Positions 44,295 through 53,129 of a stretch of 59,374 nt of DNA are shown one piece after another. This stretch comes from Paenibacillus sp. Soil522 (lineage in GTDB: Bacteria; Bacillota; Bacilli; Paenibacillales; Paenibacillaceae): the NCBI RefSeq assembly GCF_001428245.1, contig NZ_LMRV01000047.1:1-59374 (forward strand). The letters are read 5' to 3'. Numbering within the stretch: the stretch's first letter is position 1; each line of letters begins with the position of its first letter. A model generated the notes under the pieces. That model worked only from the letters and a program-made list of their open reading frames with translations. It ran no database searches and was not told the DNA's origin. The position numbers and the translations under genes were made by a program.

Positions 44295-46049
44295 TTATAA
44301 TGGCATTTTTATAATAAACGTTAGTTTTCCCGTCGGCTCCGCTGTAACGTAAACGTCTCCTTTGTACTGCTTCGCAATCGTTTTTACAATCGAAAGCCCC
44401 AAGCCCTGATGATCCTGCTGCTTGGTCGAATAGCCTGCCTCGAAAATAGGCTGCAATACCGCTTCTTCCGCATGATCGCAGGTGTTCGTTACTATAAATT
44501 CAAGAGATGCGGGCGTCTGCTTGCCAACTAGCGTAACATGACGCCGATCCTCGGCATACTTAAGCACCTCGTCGAAGGCATTATCGATCAAATTCCCGAG
44601 CATGCGATTGACATCAAGCGTCCTAACGCCCATCTCCTGCATATTCAATCCTGTAAACGAGCAGCTGAATTGAATTTTAAGGCTCTCCGCCTGCGAAATT
44701 TTCGCGCGGACAAGCGCTGCAATAGCCGGATTACCGATATTAATAATATCGTTCATCATTCGTATATCGCCAGTTAGCTCCTTCGTATAGGCAACGAGCT
44801 CCCGCGATTTGTTCAGCTCCGCCAAAGAGTGAATCGTCTGCACATGGTTCAAGAAATCATGTCTCTGCGCTCTGATCGATTGGAACATTTGGTTGATCTC
44901 GTCAACATAGGTTTCTTGCGTGACACGAACAACCTTATCGCGAGACTGTCTGTAATATCTCATTGTAAGAATGGCTATTAACAAGCTGAAGCCGGTTACG
45001 GCAAGAATGATCATGCCTAAATTCAAAAACTGTGAATCCAATTTTTCTTGAATGACATGATAATCAGAGGTGAGCATCAGGACGTAGCTGTTCATCGGCT
45101 GTCCGTCCCGATCGGTAATGTTAATGCCGTTTTCGTTTACAAATACCGGAATGTACATTTTAAAAATTTCATTTCCGTCAATATTTTCACGCAAAGTGAC
45201 GGTTTTCTTCGAGAAATAAGCTTTACGCACCAGCTTCGTATCCTCCGCTGACTTTATCTTATATGAGCCGTAAAAAATAGGCTCCTGCACTTTATGTCCT
45301 TGAACCAAGCCCTTCGGATTAATCGTCTCTTTACCATCAGGGAACGTTTCCGGATTAATGAAGGCGATCTCCTTCAATGAGTCGCTGCTTTGTATGGAGT
45401 TTTCGATCATCCGATGAACGCCTGTAGCCATTTCATACTCTTCCTGCCGTTCATAATCCACATACGGATCAATAATATAATTAGTAGCCCCGTCGTAATA
45501 ATAGCCCCATTTGTTAAGCTTATCCACATCTGTCGTAGATACCTCGAAAGGTCCGCTCCAGAAATTCGGAAGCGATTGTCCAAGCCAGTCCACCGAGGCA
45601 TTCTTATTCTCGAACAGCTGGTTAAATACCTCATACCACGGCTTCCATGTCTTCGTGCTCGTATTTAGCTGGTTCACGTTGGACGACTTGTATAACACAA
45701 TATCATCGGGCAATTTCTTGAGAAGCGTAATGTGGCTAAGGCCCAGCTTGTCGCGGAGCTCCATCAATTGCTCGGTCGTTACCTTCTCAATATCAGGATC
45801 AAGGGCATATTGAATTGCAATCGATGCGGAGCGCAATTCACGCCCAATCTGATTTTGGAACTGCTCGGAGCCCTCGCGGGATTGCTCCAGTGAAATTTCC
45901 AGCCGTTTTGCATGAGTCAGGAGTTCTTCTTTAAAAGAGTCTTCCAGCGTTTTTTTCGCAAGAAAATAATAAGCCGTGTTATTCAATAAAACTAAAACGA
46001 CGATAACACTGATCGCCACAAGCCAAATGTTGCGTTGCATCTCCTGCAT
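44295..46049 (-). CDS. Orphan membrane histidine kinase of the Spo0B/CitA type
   Basis: The 584-residue protein has an N-terminal membrane helix (about 8-31), a large extracytosolic sensor region (about 32-340), a second helix (344-363), then a Spo0B-type phospho-acceptor helix with QRHDFLNHVQTIHSLAEL near residue 393 and a GHKL ATPase domain (N box MLGNLIDNAFDEV; G box GLGLSIVK). The family includes CitA/DcuS/AgrC-like kinases. No response regulator is next to it. The ATG has AAGGGCAAG upstream and a tataat box very close (near 46066), which would leave almost no leader. The ligand is unknown. Confidence 0.88.
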   Translation of the reverse strand: MQEMQRNIWLVAISVIVVLVLLNNTAYYFLAKKTLEDSFKEELLTHAKRLEISLEQSREGSEQFQNQIGRELRSASIAIQYALDPDIEKVTTEQLMELRDKLGLSHITLLKKLPDDIVLYKSSNVNQLNTSTKTWKPWYEVFNQLFENKNASVDWLGQSLPNFWSGPFEVSTTDVDKLNKWGYYYDGATNYIIDPYVDYERQEEYEMATGVHRMIENSIQSSDSLKEIAFINPETFPDGKETINPKGLVQGHKVQEPIFYGSYKIKSAEDTKLVRKAYFSKKTVTLRENIDGNEIFKMYIPVFVNENGINITDRDGQPMNSYVLMLTSDYHVIQEKLDSQFLNLGMIILAVTGFSLLIAILTMRYYRQSRDKVVRVTQETYVDEINQMFQSIRAQRHDFLNHVQTIHSLAELNKSRELVAYTKELTGDIRMMNDIINIGNPAIAALVRAKISQAESLKIQFSCSFTGLNMQEMGVRTLDVNRMLGNLIDNAFDEVLKYAEDRRHVTLVGKQTPASLEFIVTNTCDHAEEAVLQPIFEAGYSTKQQDHQGLGLSIVKTIAKQYKGDVYVTAEPTGKLTFIIKMPL

Positions 46050-46180
46050 CTTGCCCTTCTATCTATTATAGAGTTCATTATGTAGCATCCTAAACCAAAC
46101 GGCAATAGAGCTGCCGTTAACAAATGATAGCAACTGCATATGCAAACGGAGAGGGCAGGCCGTGCTGCAGGCAGCCTGCA

Positions 46181-46855
46181 TTAACCGGTTATCTTTCTCC
46201 AAAACAACCGAACGGCCCATTTGCGTTCCTGCCGTTTCTTATAGCGCGGAAGCATCCGGTAAATACGCAGCCCTTCCTCGATAGATCGTCTAGCTTCCTG
46301 TCCATCTCCAAGCTTCTTATAAATAGAAGCCAGCTGTTCATAAGCTTCGCAGGATGAGGAATTAATCGCCTGAAAAGCATGTATATGCTTAAGAGCTTGC
46401 TCCGTCCGGCCGCTCGAAAAATGCGACGCGAGACGCAAATAAGGAGCGCCGTATTTGACACGCGGATTAAGGTCCAGCCCGCGGAGCGTGAATACTACCC
46501 CGCGGTCCTCGTCTCCGCTATACAAACAGCCGGCTCCTAGATCATCCCAAAATTCTGCCGAGTCCTCGAGCGTATGCTGCAGCGGCTCAAGTAAGCGGAC
46601 AGCCTCGCTATATTTCTTTCTCTCGATTAAAAGGCGGGCAAGCTCATGCTTGGAGGATACATCATTCGGCGAACGGTTTATTTGCTGTCTGAGCTTTTTT
46701 ATTCTGGAAATCCTCTTTAACGGTTTAAATAGGCTTGGCGTTAACCCGACAAAGCGGCGGTCCAGCACATAAAGCACAATAAGCATGACGAGAATGGCGA
46801 TAAATGGGTTGCCAAACAACCACATCAAAATTAGAAAAAGACTAATTTTTAACAT
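46181..46855 (-). CDS. TPR-repeat membrane-anchored protein
   Basis: The 224-residue protein has one or two N-terminal membrane helices (about 3-32), then a basic linker and TPR-like helix pairs (about 65-200; ELARLLIERKKYSEAVRLLEP, AYEQLASIYKKLGDGQEARRS split in parts). It probably scaffolds a protein complex at the membrane. ATAGGAGGATAAG precedes the ATG, and TATAAT with a TGG extension lies at 46933-46938 upstream. I do not recognise a more exact family. Confidence 0.8.
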   Translation of the reverse strand: MLKISLFLILMWLFGNPFIAILVMLIVLYVLDRRFVGLTPSLFKPLKRISRIKKLRQQINRSPNDVSSKHELARLLIERKKYSEAVRLLEPLQHTLEDSAEFWDDLGAGCLYSGDEDRGVVFTLRGLDLNPRVKYGAPYLRLASHFSSGRTEQALKHIHAFQAINSSSCEAYEQLASIYKKLGDGQEARRSIEEGLRIYRMLPRYKKRQERKWAVRLFWRKITG

Positions 46856-47102
46856 CTTATCCTCCTATAGAGTTTGAGATTGGCTGTTCATTTCGTAAGC
46901 AATCACACAATTTATTGTTCAAATATGGTTCGATTATACCATAATCCTATTGATTATTGACCAAAAATAGCAAATTGTAACTATATCTATCTTGATTCCA
47001 CTGCTTCGATCAACGGTCAGCTGTCTATTTTCCATAACTTAGAAAGCTTCTTCACAAGTTGAGCGTTACCATTCATGATTGTCCCCTGAAGCCGTTTTGG
47101 GC
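46856..47102. other. Intergenic region between gerE and the TPR protein gene
   Basis: About 250 bases, AT-rich. On the minus strand it contains TGGTATAAT at 46933-46941, an extended -10 for the TPR gene. The part near 46990-47090 shows no open frame with a ribosome binding site and no RNA structure that I can name. Confidence 0.45.
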
Positions 47103-47126
47103 AAAAAATAAGACAGCACCCCTGTC
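47103..47126 (-). terminator. Terminator of gerE
   Basis: The stem gacag/ctgtc with a 5-base loop is followed on the minus strand by TTATTTTTT. It lies about 30 bases after the gerE stop. Confidence 0.75.
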
Positions 47127-47153
47127 ACGATGCCGTCTGATTGTGTTGCTATG

Positions 47154-47378
47154 TCAGATTTGTAATTCACCAAGCTTGATTAGCTCGACAACCGCTTGTG
47201 AACGACCCTTTACGTTCAACTTTTGCATGACATTAGAAATATGGTTGCGGACGGTCTTCTCGCTGATGAATAGTTGCTGTGCAATATCTCTTGTTGTCTT
47301 GTCCTGTACCAAAAGCTCGAATACCTCGCGTTCACGATGCGTCAACAAAAACTTGCTCTTCTGGTCGCTACCCTTCAA
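47154..47378 (-). CDS. gerE: Spore germination/coat regulator GerE
   Basis: The 74-residue protein is nearly all LuxR-type helix-turn-helix: LTHREREVFELLVQDKTTRD, then IAQQLFISEKTVRNHISNVMQKL. Its size and sequence match GerE, the last mother-cell transcription factor of sporulation, which tunes sigma-K genes for coat proteins. The TTG start at 47378 has AAGGAGGGG 11 bases upstream. A sigma-K-type promoter lies upstream, as expected. Confidence 0.94.
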   Translation of the reverse strand: MKGSDQKSKFLLTHREREVFELLVQDKTTRDIAQQLFISEKTVRNHISNVMQKLNVKGRSQAVVELIKLGELQI

Positions 47379-47435
47379 TGTTTGTCACCCCTCCTTGCGC
47401 GGGTTTTTATGGTTTAACAAGGTTAAGGGATACAG

Positions 47436-47597
47436 TCAACTTATATTATGAACGGGCGATAGCATTGGTGCTGTAACTTGCAGAAAATGGGCTCTGATGC
47501 CGTTTACATCGTAGCGTGAATGATTAAGCGATACGTGGGGTTTACGACTGGATCGCAGGTTATTAAGGTAAGCAGTATAGGACAATATTTTTTTCAT
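47436..47597 (-). CDS. Possible 53-residue small protein between gtrA and gerE
   Basis: An open frame starts at ATG 47597, 8 bases after GGGAGG, and begins MKKILSYTAYLNN. It starts 15 bases after the gtrA stop. The peptide is basic and polar, with no family I recognise. Its 3' end overlaps the sigma-K-type promoter of gerE. The good ribosome binding site supports it; the unusual composition and promoter overlap speak against it. Confidence 0.3.
   Translation of the reverse strand: MKKILSYTAYLNNLRSSRKPHVSLNHSRYDVNGIRAHFLQVTAPMLSPVHNIS
47442..47469 (-). promoter_or_regulatory. Sigma-K-type promoter of gerE
   Basis: On the minus strand CATAATATA (47450-47442) matches the sigma-K -10 consensus CATANNNTA exactly, and AC lies 17 bases upstream (47469-47468) as the -35. 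gerE is known to be transcribed by sigma-K in Bacillus. Confidence 0.75.
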
Positions 47598-47612
47598 CTT
47601 TCCCGCCTCCCG

Positions 47613-48047
47613 CTAACTGCTCTCCTTCTGCGATCCACCCGACGCGAAAACCCATCTTCTACTCCCGTAAAAATTCAGTAAAACGGTAACCGCCGTTACA
47701 ATAAGCTTGGCGATTACTTCATTTATTCGCCACCACTCCGTTAAGACGGCAAGCAAGAGCAGCGTGATGCCAAGCAGAATTCCATTCCAAGCGATGAACC
47801 TAACGCTGATGCCCAGCTGCTGCCGCCTCTTGGTTAACCTGTCGCCTTTACCGAAGGTATATCGGCTGTTAAGTACAAAGCTGTTGATCATTCCTGCGCC
47901 GTAAGCGATCACCTGGGCCAGTAAATAATAAGTGCCTAACCAAATCAGAAGAGTGAACAGCAAGAAGTCGACCGCCGTATTAAGCAGTCCGACTATATTA
48001 AATGCTATGAATTGCGCAATGAGCCTTTTACGTACCGTTTTAGACAT
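47613..48047 (-). CDS. GtrA-family membrane protein
   Basis: The 144-residue protein has four membrane helices and GtrA features: FNIVGLLNTAVDF near the N-terminus, NSFVLNSRYTF in the middle, and LNFYGSRRWVF at the end. Family members are thought to flip polyprenyl-phosphate-linked sugars across the membrane. Its ATG overlaps the GT2 stop by eight bases, so the two are coupled; the expected pair is GtrA/GtrB. Confidence 0.9.
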   Translation of the reverse strand: MSKTVRKRLIAQFIAFNIVGLLNTAVDFLLFTLLIWLGTYYLLAQVIAYGAGMINSFVLNSRYTFGKGDRLTKRRQQLGISVRFIAWNGILLGITLLLLAVLTEWWRINEVIAKLIVTAVTVLLNFYGSRRWVFASGGSQKESS

Positions 48048-49041
48048 ATTCTTTAACCCGGTCCGAATCCTTGGCTGCCGCCGTTATATTGCCTTCGTTC
48101 TCCGGGAAGCCCTGTAACTCACGCACGATATAAAGCGGCCTGTTTTTGGACTCGTCATAAATCCTTCCGATATATTCGCCGATTATGCCAAGGAGCATAA
48201 GGATGATACCGTTAAAAAATAGATTGACCGCGACGATCGAAGCCCATCCCGCAATTGTGCTGCCCGTAAACAGCTTCTGGAATATGACGACTATCAGGTA
48301 GAGAAAGCTCGTCAACGATAAGGCAAAGCCGATATAGGCGGCAATTTTCAGAGGCTTATAAGAGAACGAGGTAATCCCGTCAATCGCAAAGGCGATCATT
48401 TTCTTTAACGGATATTTAGTTTCGCCTGCAAAACGTTCCTCACGCTCGTATTCGACCATTGTCTGCCGGAAGCCGATCCAGCTAATCAGGCCGCGCACGA
48501 ACCGTTTTTTTTCTTTCAAGCCGCGCAGCACGTCGCATACCTTCCGGTCGATTAAACGGAAGTCGCCCGCATCAACCGGAATATCGACATTGGTCAAGCC
48601 TCGCAAGATGCGATAAAAAATTTTTGCGGTCAGCTTCTTAAACGCGGTCTCGCCTTTACGCTTTAGCCGCTTGCCGTATACGACCTCAAAGCCTTCCTTC
48701 CACTTCGCAATCATATCGATAATGACCTCAGGCGGATCCTGCAAATCCGCATCGATGACGACAATCGCATCTCCCTTCGCATAGTCCATCCCGGCCGAAA
48801 TCGCGATCTGATGCCCAAAATTACGAGAGAAGTTAATGAGACGGACGTTCGGATCGAAATTGCTGATCATGGAGACTAATTCAACGGTACGGTCTTTACT
48901 GCCATCATTGACGAATATAAGCTCATACGAGTCGTCCGCGCTATCCATAACCAGCTTTAGCCGCTCATACGTATGCTCGATGACCTCTTCTTCGTTATAC
49001 ATAGGAACGATAATGCTGTACTTCACAGCCGCTTGCTTCAT
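48040..49041 (-). CDS. Polyprenyl-phosphate glycosyltransferase, GT2 (GtrB/DPM1-like)
   Basis: The 333-residue protein has an N-terminal GT-A domain with YSIIVPMYNEEEV, VNDGSKDRT, DADLQDPPEV and GDFRLIDRKV, and two C-terminal membrane helices (about 230-300). The family moves a sugar from a nucleotide donor to undecaprenyl phosphate on the inner side of the membrane. GtrA follows and the double GT-C protein lies just upstream, so it probably supplies the donor for both GT-C modules. Confidence 0.93.
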   Translation of the reverse strand: MKQAAVKYSIIVPMYNEEEVIEHTYERLKLVMDSADDSYELIFVNDGSKDRTVELVSMISNFDPNVRLINFSRNFGHQIAISAGMDYAKGDAIVVIDADLQDPPEVIIDMIAKWKEGFEVVYGKRLKRKGETAFKKLTAKIFYRILRGLTNVDIPVDAGDFRLIDRKVCDVLRGLKEKKRFVRGLISWIGFRQTMVEYEREERFAGETKYPLKKMIAFAIDGITSFSYKPLKIAAYIGFALSLTSFLYLIVVIFQKLFTGSTIAGWASIVAVNLFFNGIILMLLGIIGEYIGRIYDESKNRPLYIVRELQGFPENEGNITAAAKDSDRVKEYV

Positions 49042-49154
49042 TCGTATGCCCCTTTCTCAAGCGTAAACGGCTGGCGCTGTCTTTGACGGCAAAGGCTCGT
49101 TTCGCGGTGAAATATAAGCATCGTATAAGGTTCAAATTTATACTTTCTTATATT

Positions 49155-52100
49155 TTAAAATAACCAACTCGGGAACCAGCGCAGCAAATGCTCCACATAC
49201 CAGTTTTTTACGGTCATACCGGATAAAGCGGGATAAAAAACGATAAATAACATAATCGATGCCGCCAAAAAGAGGTTCCGCACAAGCTTAAAGCCCGGCC
49301 TTTTCTCTTCGATCACCTTGAATATATACACCAAACTCAGTATGATAAACGGCACCATCGCAAAATAGTGATAAAGAAACGTAAGCCGGGTAACCAACAT
49401 CCAAGGCACGTACTGCGCCGAGAAGGCGATCCATACCGGATACATCGCTTGGTCTCTTCGTTTGATGCTGATCCAAATCGTCGCCGCCATCGCGAAAATG
49501 CCTGCCCACCATATGAGCGGATTTCCCATCGCTACAATCGTTGATTTCATGCCCCCGGCCATATTATCGCCTGAATAATACCATACCGGCCTCTTCATAA
49601 ACGGCCACTCCCACCAGGAGGAAGAGAATGGATGCGTCGAAACGAGATGGCTATGGTAACTAAACATATGCTTTTGATAATCGATAAAGCTTTTTACCGT
49701 ATACCCTTCATCCATAACGGTCAGTACCGGAATATAGGACAAAGCATAAATCACAAGCGGTATAACGATATAGAACACGAGACAAATTGCAAGCGTTATG
49801 ATCGTATAACGGGGAAATACCTTTATAATATGCTGCAGCTTTTCATTGTAAAAGGATAGATCATACGTGTTGGCTTTGCACAGAATCCGTTTGGCAGCCG
49901 CATACTCCCTGTACCTTGCAAATAGGGATATGCCGAGCATTACCGCCAGGCCTACGCCCCCATAGAGCACGATCCACTTGGAAGCAACACCTACTCCGAA
50001 AAACAACCCTGCCAAAAACAAAGGCAAAAGCGTAACGCCGAGCTTAGCCCGGTAAAAACTTAATGAATAATATTTGTGCATGAAATAGAACATCAGCATA
50101 ATGAAAAATACGCCGTATACGTCAATTGTCGCAATTCTCGTTTGCGTAAAGTGCATAAAATCGGCAGCAAACAGCGCTGTGGCAAGTCCTGCATAAACGC
50201 TGCTATTAAACAGCCTTCTTGCGAATACATACATTAACGGCAGCATCCCAATGCCAAATAGCGTACCCGCTATGCGCCAGCCAAACGGATTAAGGCCAAA
50301 CAGCTTAATACCGAGTGCAATGATAAGTTTGCCAAGCGGCGGATGCGTGTTCTCGTAAGCGACAATATGCTCCAAATGCTCATAGGCTGTACGGGCATGA
50401 TAAATTTCATCGAAATAAGATCCGTTCATATAGGCCGCTTCAACCTTCGCCAGCTGTTGTTCATCGAACAGCAGCTGCACGCTGCCTCTTTTGGCATCTT
50501 TCGCAAGCTCATCATTTATTCCGACGATTGGCAGAGGTATTTTGTTGCTTGGCCCATAGATCGCGATCTCATGCATAGAGAACCCTGCTTGTACAGCAGT
50601 AAGCTTTATATAACGGGCTTGCAGCGCAGCCGGCTGGCTGGTCCAAGTAAACACGGCGACATGGCTGCTGTCTATTTCTATCACGTTGTCCCAATCGGTG
50701 CCATTTTGACTAAATTCGTATTTGAATTTCCCCGTGCCAACTCCGCCAAAACTGTTAATGCGGTCAAGCTGCTTCACTTCGCCCAAATCAACGAAAAAGC
50801 TTTGACCGGCCGCTGCAGGCTGCCACGCGGTTTCCGGTCCTTTCATCTCGCCAAGCTGGTATAGGGCAACAAACGCGTAAACGAGCGTTGTCGCCCCCAT
50901 CCAAATCCAATCCTTGCGCTCCAGCAGCTTAGACTCCTGCTTCACTGCCGGGGGCGCTTCGATTTTAAACGCCGATAAAATGCTGCGGTCCGTCTGCAGC
51001 AGCTCGTCCTCCGATAACGGACTTACCGGCCTCACCCTGCCTCGTACATATTTATCATATCCGATATAAAGCAAGTATAGCAGCAAGCCAATATTGGCTA
51101 GAGAACATAATAAAACAATGCCGTTAAAAGGGACGTTCGTGCTTACTTTGCTGTAGTCCAGCACATAAGCAATATTGACGAAGCACGTCATGCTAAATCC
51201 TAAGTATACCATTAGCAATCTTCGGTCTAGCGACTGTATGTAGGCAAAGATTGCAAGCAGCAGTACAGGGAACAGATAACGCTCATGCATTTTCGTTACA
51301 CCGATGAACACGACGACGATCAGCACCATAGCCACAAAATAAGCGCGCTTCGATGAATCGCCATTCCGCTTCCTCAATGCGAAAAATACTGCTAACGCAG
51401 CTGCTGCCAAAATAAAGATTGTCCCCCAGCTTTGGAACGAAAACAGCAGCCACATATCGGTAACCGGCTTCCAATTATCATTCGTAAGCGCATAAAGGTT
51501 AAACGCATTCAGCGTCGCATAAGGATAGGAGGTTAACGTTCCCTTGTACAATTGGATGAGACCAGAAAGTCCCCCATTGCCCCAGAAAAATGGCAGCGCG
51601 AGCAAAATAAACGTCGTAAAGCCATAAAATGCGCTCACCGGAATTTGCTTCCAGGCCCTCCGGCAAACGAACCAAAGCAGCAGCACCGGCATGAAAATGA
51701 ACGCTTGCGGCTTGATGAGCGCCGCAATGGCATACCATACGGAAGCGCGCCCGATTTTATTTTCCGCAATGCCGTGAATGGACAGCACGAGTACTAGCGA
51801 AAATATCGAATCGACCTGCCCCCATGCGGCCGAATCCACAATAACCGCCGGATTGAATAAGTAGAGCAGCGCAAGTGCTAAAGATACGGAGTAGCCTGCT
51901 TTCTTTTTACCCGATTGAAATATAAAATAAGCAGCTGCCAAATCGGCTAATATCGCAGGCAGTTTGAACAGCAGCATCGCTGCATGAGAAGCGGCATCAA
52001 GCGAGAGCGTATTTTTAATGATGCCTAATCCATAAAGAATATAAATATAGCCAGGCGGGTAGTCTACAAACATTCCCGTATGGTAAAATCCGGAAAGCCC

Positions 52101-52964
52101 CTGCTTCGCGGCATGGTCGGCCCAAGCCATAAACAAAGCAATATCGTTGGCATAGCCTTTGCTCGAAACAGCAATCCATAGCCGTAGGGCTAGCGCCCCA
52201 ATGAATACGAGAGCAACTATCATTTTATGCTTATGCGGCTTCCCGTCCAGCCAGCTTCGACCGCGAAGCAGCTTCTTGTAAATAAACGCAAAAAACAAGC
52301 TGAACAGAGCGGTAAACATAAGCAAAGGAAATACAGATCCGCCCGTACCGGCAGCCTCAGCACCTTGGCTTGTTTCCGTAGGCACCAGGCTAAAAACCTC
52401 CTCGCCGGCGGGAGCCTTCGATACCTTCTCTACGCTCACGTCATCGAAGTATGCTTTCCCGGTATTAATGCTCCCGTAGCCGCCAAGGCTTGCGCCGAAC
52501 GTAATGCTGCTCTGATCCTTGCCCGTCTTCGCGTAAAAATGAACGTAGGCCCACTTTCCGTTCGTATCCAACACATCAGGGTATGTAACGGCAACGCCGT
52601 CAATAAAAAAATGCGCTCCGGTTGCATCCGGACCTATTTGCTCCGCCTTCACATATCCGGAAATCTTATATACCGACTTCCGCTTAACGCTGATCGTTTG
52701 CGTCCAGCGCGAGTGATTCGCTTCGACATTCTCGAGCACGGCCGAATAGCTGCCCGTATGGGCTTCTGCGCCGCTAATCGTATAGGAGGTTATATGCTCT
52801 TCCTTTAGATAGGCATCATGGCCCCAATCATTAGGAGCCGTTCCCGATACGTTTTCAAAGCTTGCATTTATTAATAGATTATTTGCGGCATGTCCTATTG
52901 CTGCAGGCCATATTAGAGTTAAGAGAAGAATGGTTATTATAGCGCGGATGGACATTTTTATCAT
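49155..52964 (-). CDS. Fused double GT-C glycosyltransferase: Gpi18-like plus PMT (GT39) with carbohydrate-binding and discoidin-like domains
   Basis: A 1269-residue membrane protein. A signal peptide (1-27) precedes an extracytosolic beta domain (about 28-183) like a carbohydrate-binding module. After a helix near 212-233, a first GT-C module (about 250-640) shows YANDIALFMAW, DYPPGY, WGQVDSIF, KPQA and HERYLFP, as in Gpi18-like mannosyltransferases. A cytosolic linker and a helix near 688 lead to a discoidin-like domain (about 710-805). The C-terminal module (about 850-1269) has the PMT pattern DEIYHA and ENTHPPLGKL of GT39. The start ATG at 52964 is best guess; GAGGTG lies 12 bases upstream. 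It should add sugars from a polyprenyl phosphate donor to surface protein or glycan. Confidence 0.88.
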   Translation of the reverse strand: MIKMSIRAIITILLLTLIWPAAIGHAANNLLINASFENVSGTAPNDWGHDAYLKEEHITSYTISGAEAHTGSYSAVLENVEANHSRWTQTISVKRKSVYKISGYVKAEQIGPDATGAHFFIDGVAVTYPDVLDTNGKWAYVHFYAKTGKDQSSITFGASLGGYGSINTGKAYFDDVSVEKVSKAPAGEEVFSLVPTETSQGAEAAGTGGSVFPLLMFTALFSLFFAFIYKKLLRGRSWLDGKPHKHKMIVALVFIGALALRLWIAVSSKGYANDIALFMAWADHAAKQGLSGFYHTGMFVDYPPGYIYILYGLGIIKNTLSLDAASHAAMLLFKLPAILADLAAAYFIFQSGKKKAGYSVSLALALLYLFNPAVIVDSAAWGQVDSIFSLVLVLSIHGIAENKIGRASVWYAIAALIKPQAFIFMPVLLLWFVCRRAWKQIPVSAFYGFTTFILLALPFFWGNGGLSGLIQLYKGTLTSYPYATLNAFNLYALTNDNWKPVTDMWLLFSFQSWGTIFILAAAALAVFFALRKRNGDSSKRAYFVAMVLIVVVFIGVTKMHERYLFPVLLLAIFAYIQSLDRRLLMVYLGFSMTCFVNIAYVLDYSKVSTNVPFNGIVLLCSLANIGLLLYLLYIGYDKYVRGRVRPVSPLSEDELLQTDRSILSAFKIEAPPAVKQESKLLERKDWIWMGATTLVYAFVALYQLGEMKGPETAWQPAAAGQSFFVDLGEVKQLDRINSFGGVGTGKFKYEFSQNGTDWDNVIEIDSSHVAVFTWTSQPAALQARYIKLTAVQAGFSMHEIAIYGPSNKIPLPIVGINDELAKDAKRGSVQLLFDEQQLAKVEAAYMNGSYFDEIYHARTAYEHLEHIVAYENTHPPLGKLIIALGIKLFGLNPFGWRIAGTLFGIGMLPLMYVFARRLFNSSVYAGLATALFAADFMHFTQTRIATIDVYGVFFIMLMFYFMHKYYSLSFYRAKLGVTLLPLFLAGLFFGVGVASKWIVLYGGVGLAVMLGISLFARYREYAAAKRILCKANTYDLSFYNEKLQHIIKVFPRYTIITLAICLVFYIVIPLVIYALSYIPVLTVMDEGYTVKSFIDYQKHMFSYHSHLVSTHPFSSSWWEWPFMKRPVWYYSGDNMAGGMKSTIVAMGNPLIWWAGIFAMAATIWISIKRRDQAMYPVWIAFSAQYVPWMLVTRLTFLYHYFAMVPFIILSLVYIFKVIEEKRPGFKLVRNLFLAASIMLFIVFYPALSGMTVKNWYVEHLLRWFPSWLF

Positions 52965-53064
52965 CGTTCCCGTTTCCACCTCATATCGGCATTTGTAGCA
53001 TATTTTACTGGTAAAATACAACTTAACTCTATAAGATAATAATACGATGGTCAATGAAATAAAC

Positions 53065-53102
53065 AAAAAAAACGCAGCCGTCCTCTGAGAAGAACAGGCT
53101 GC
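53065..53102 (-). terminator. Terminator before the double GT-C gene
   Basis: The stem gcagcc/ggctgc (53074-53079, 53097-53102) is followed on the minus strand by eight T after one G. It ends the transcript of the upstream GT-B-like gene. Confidence 0.82.
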
Positions 53103-53129
53103 TTTTAACATTAATAGTACTACTATTTT

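Noticed and set aside
46130..46180. Palindromic tgcaggcagcctgca as terminator of the TPR gene
   Set aside because: The loop would be a single base and no U run follows; it is too tight for a hairpin terminator.
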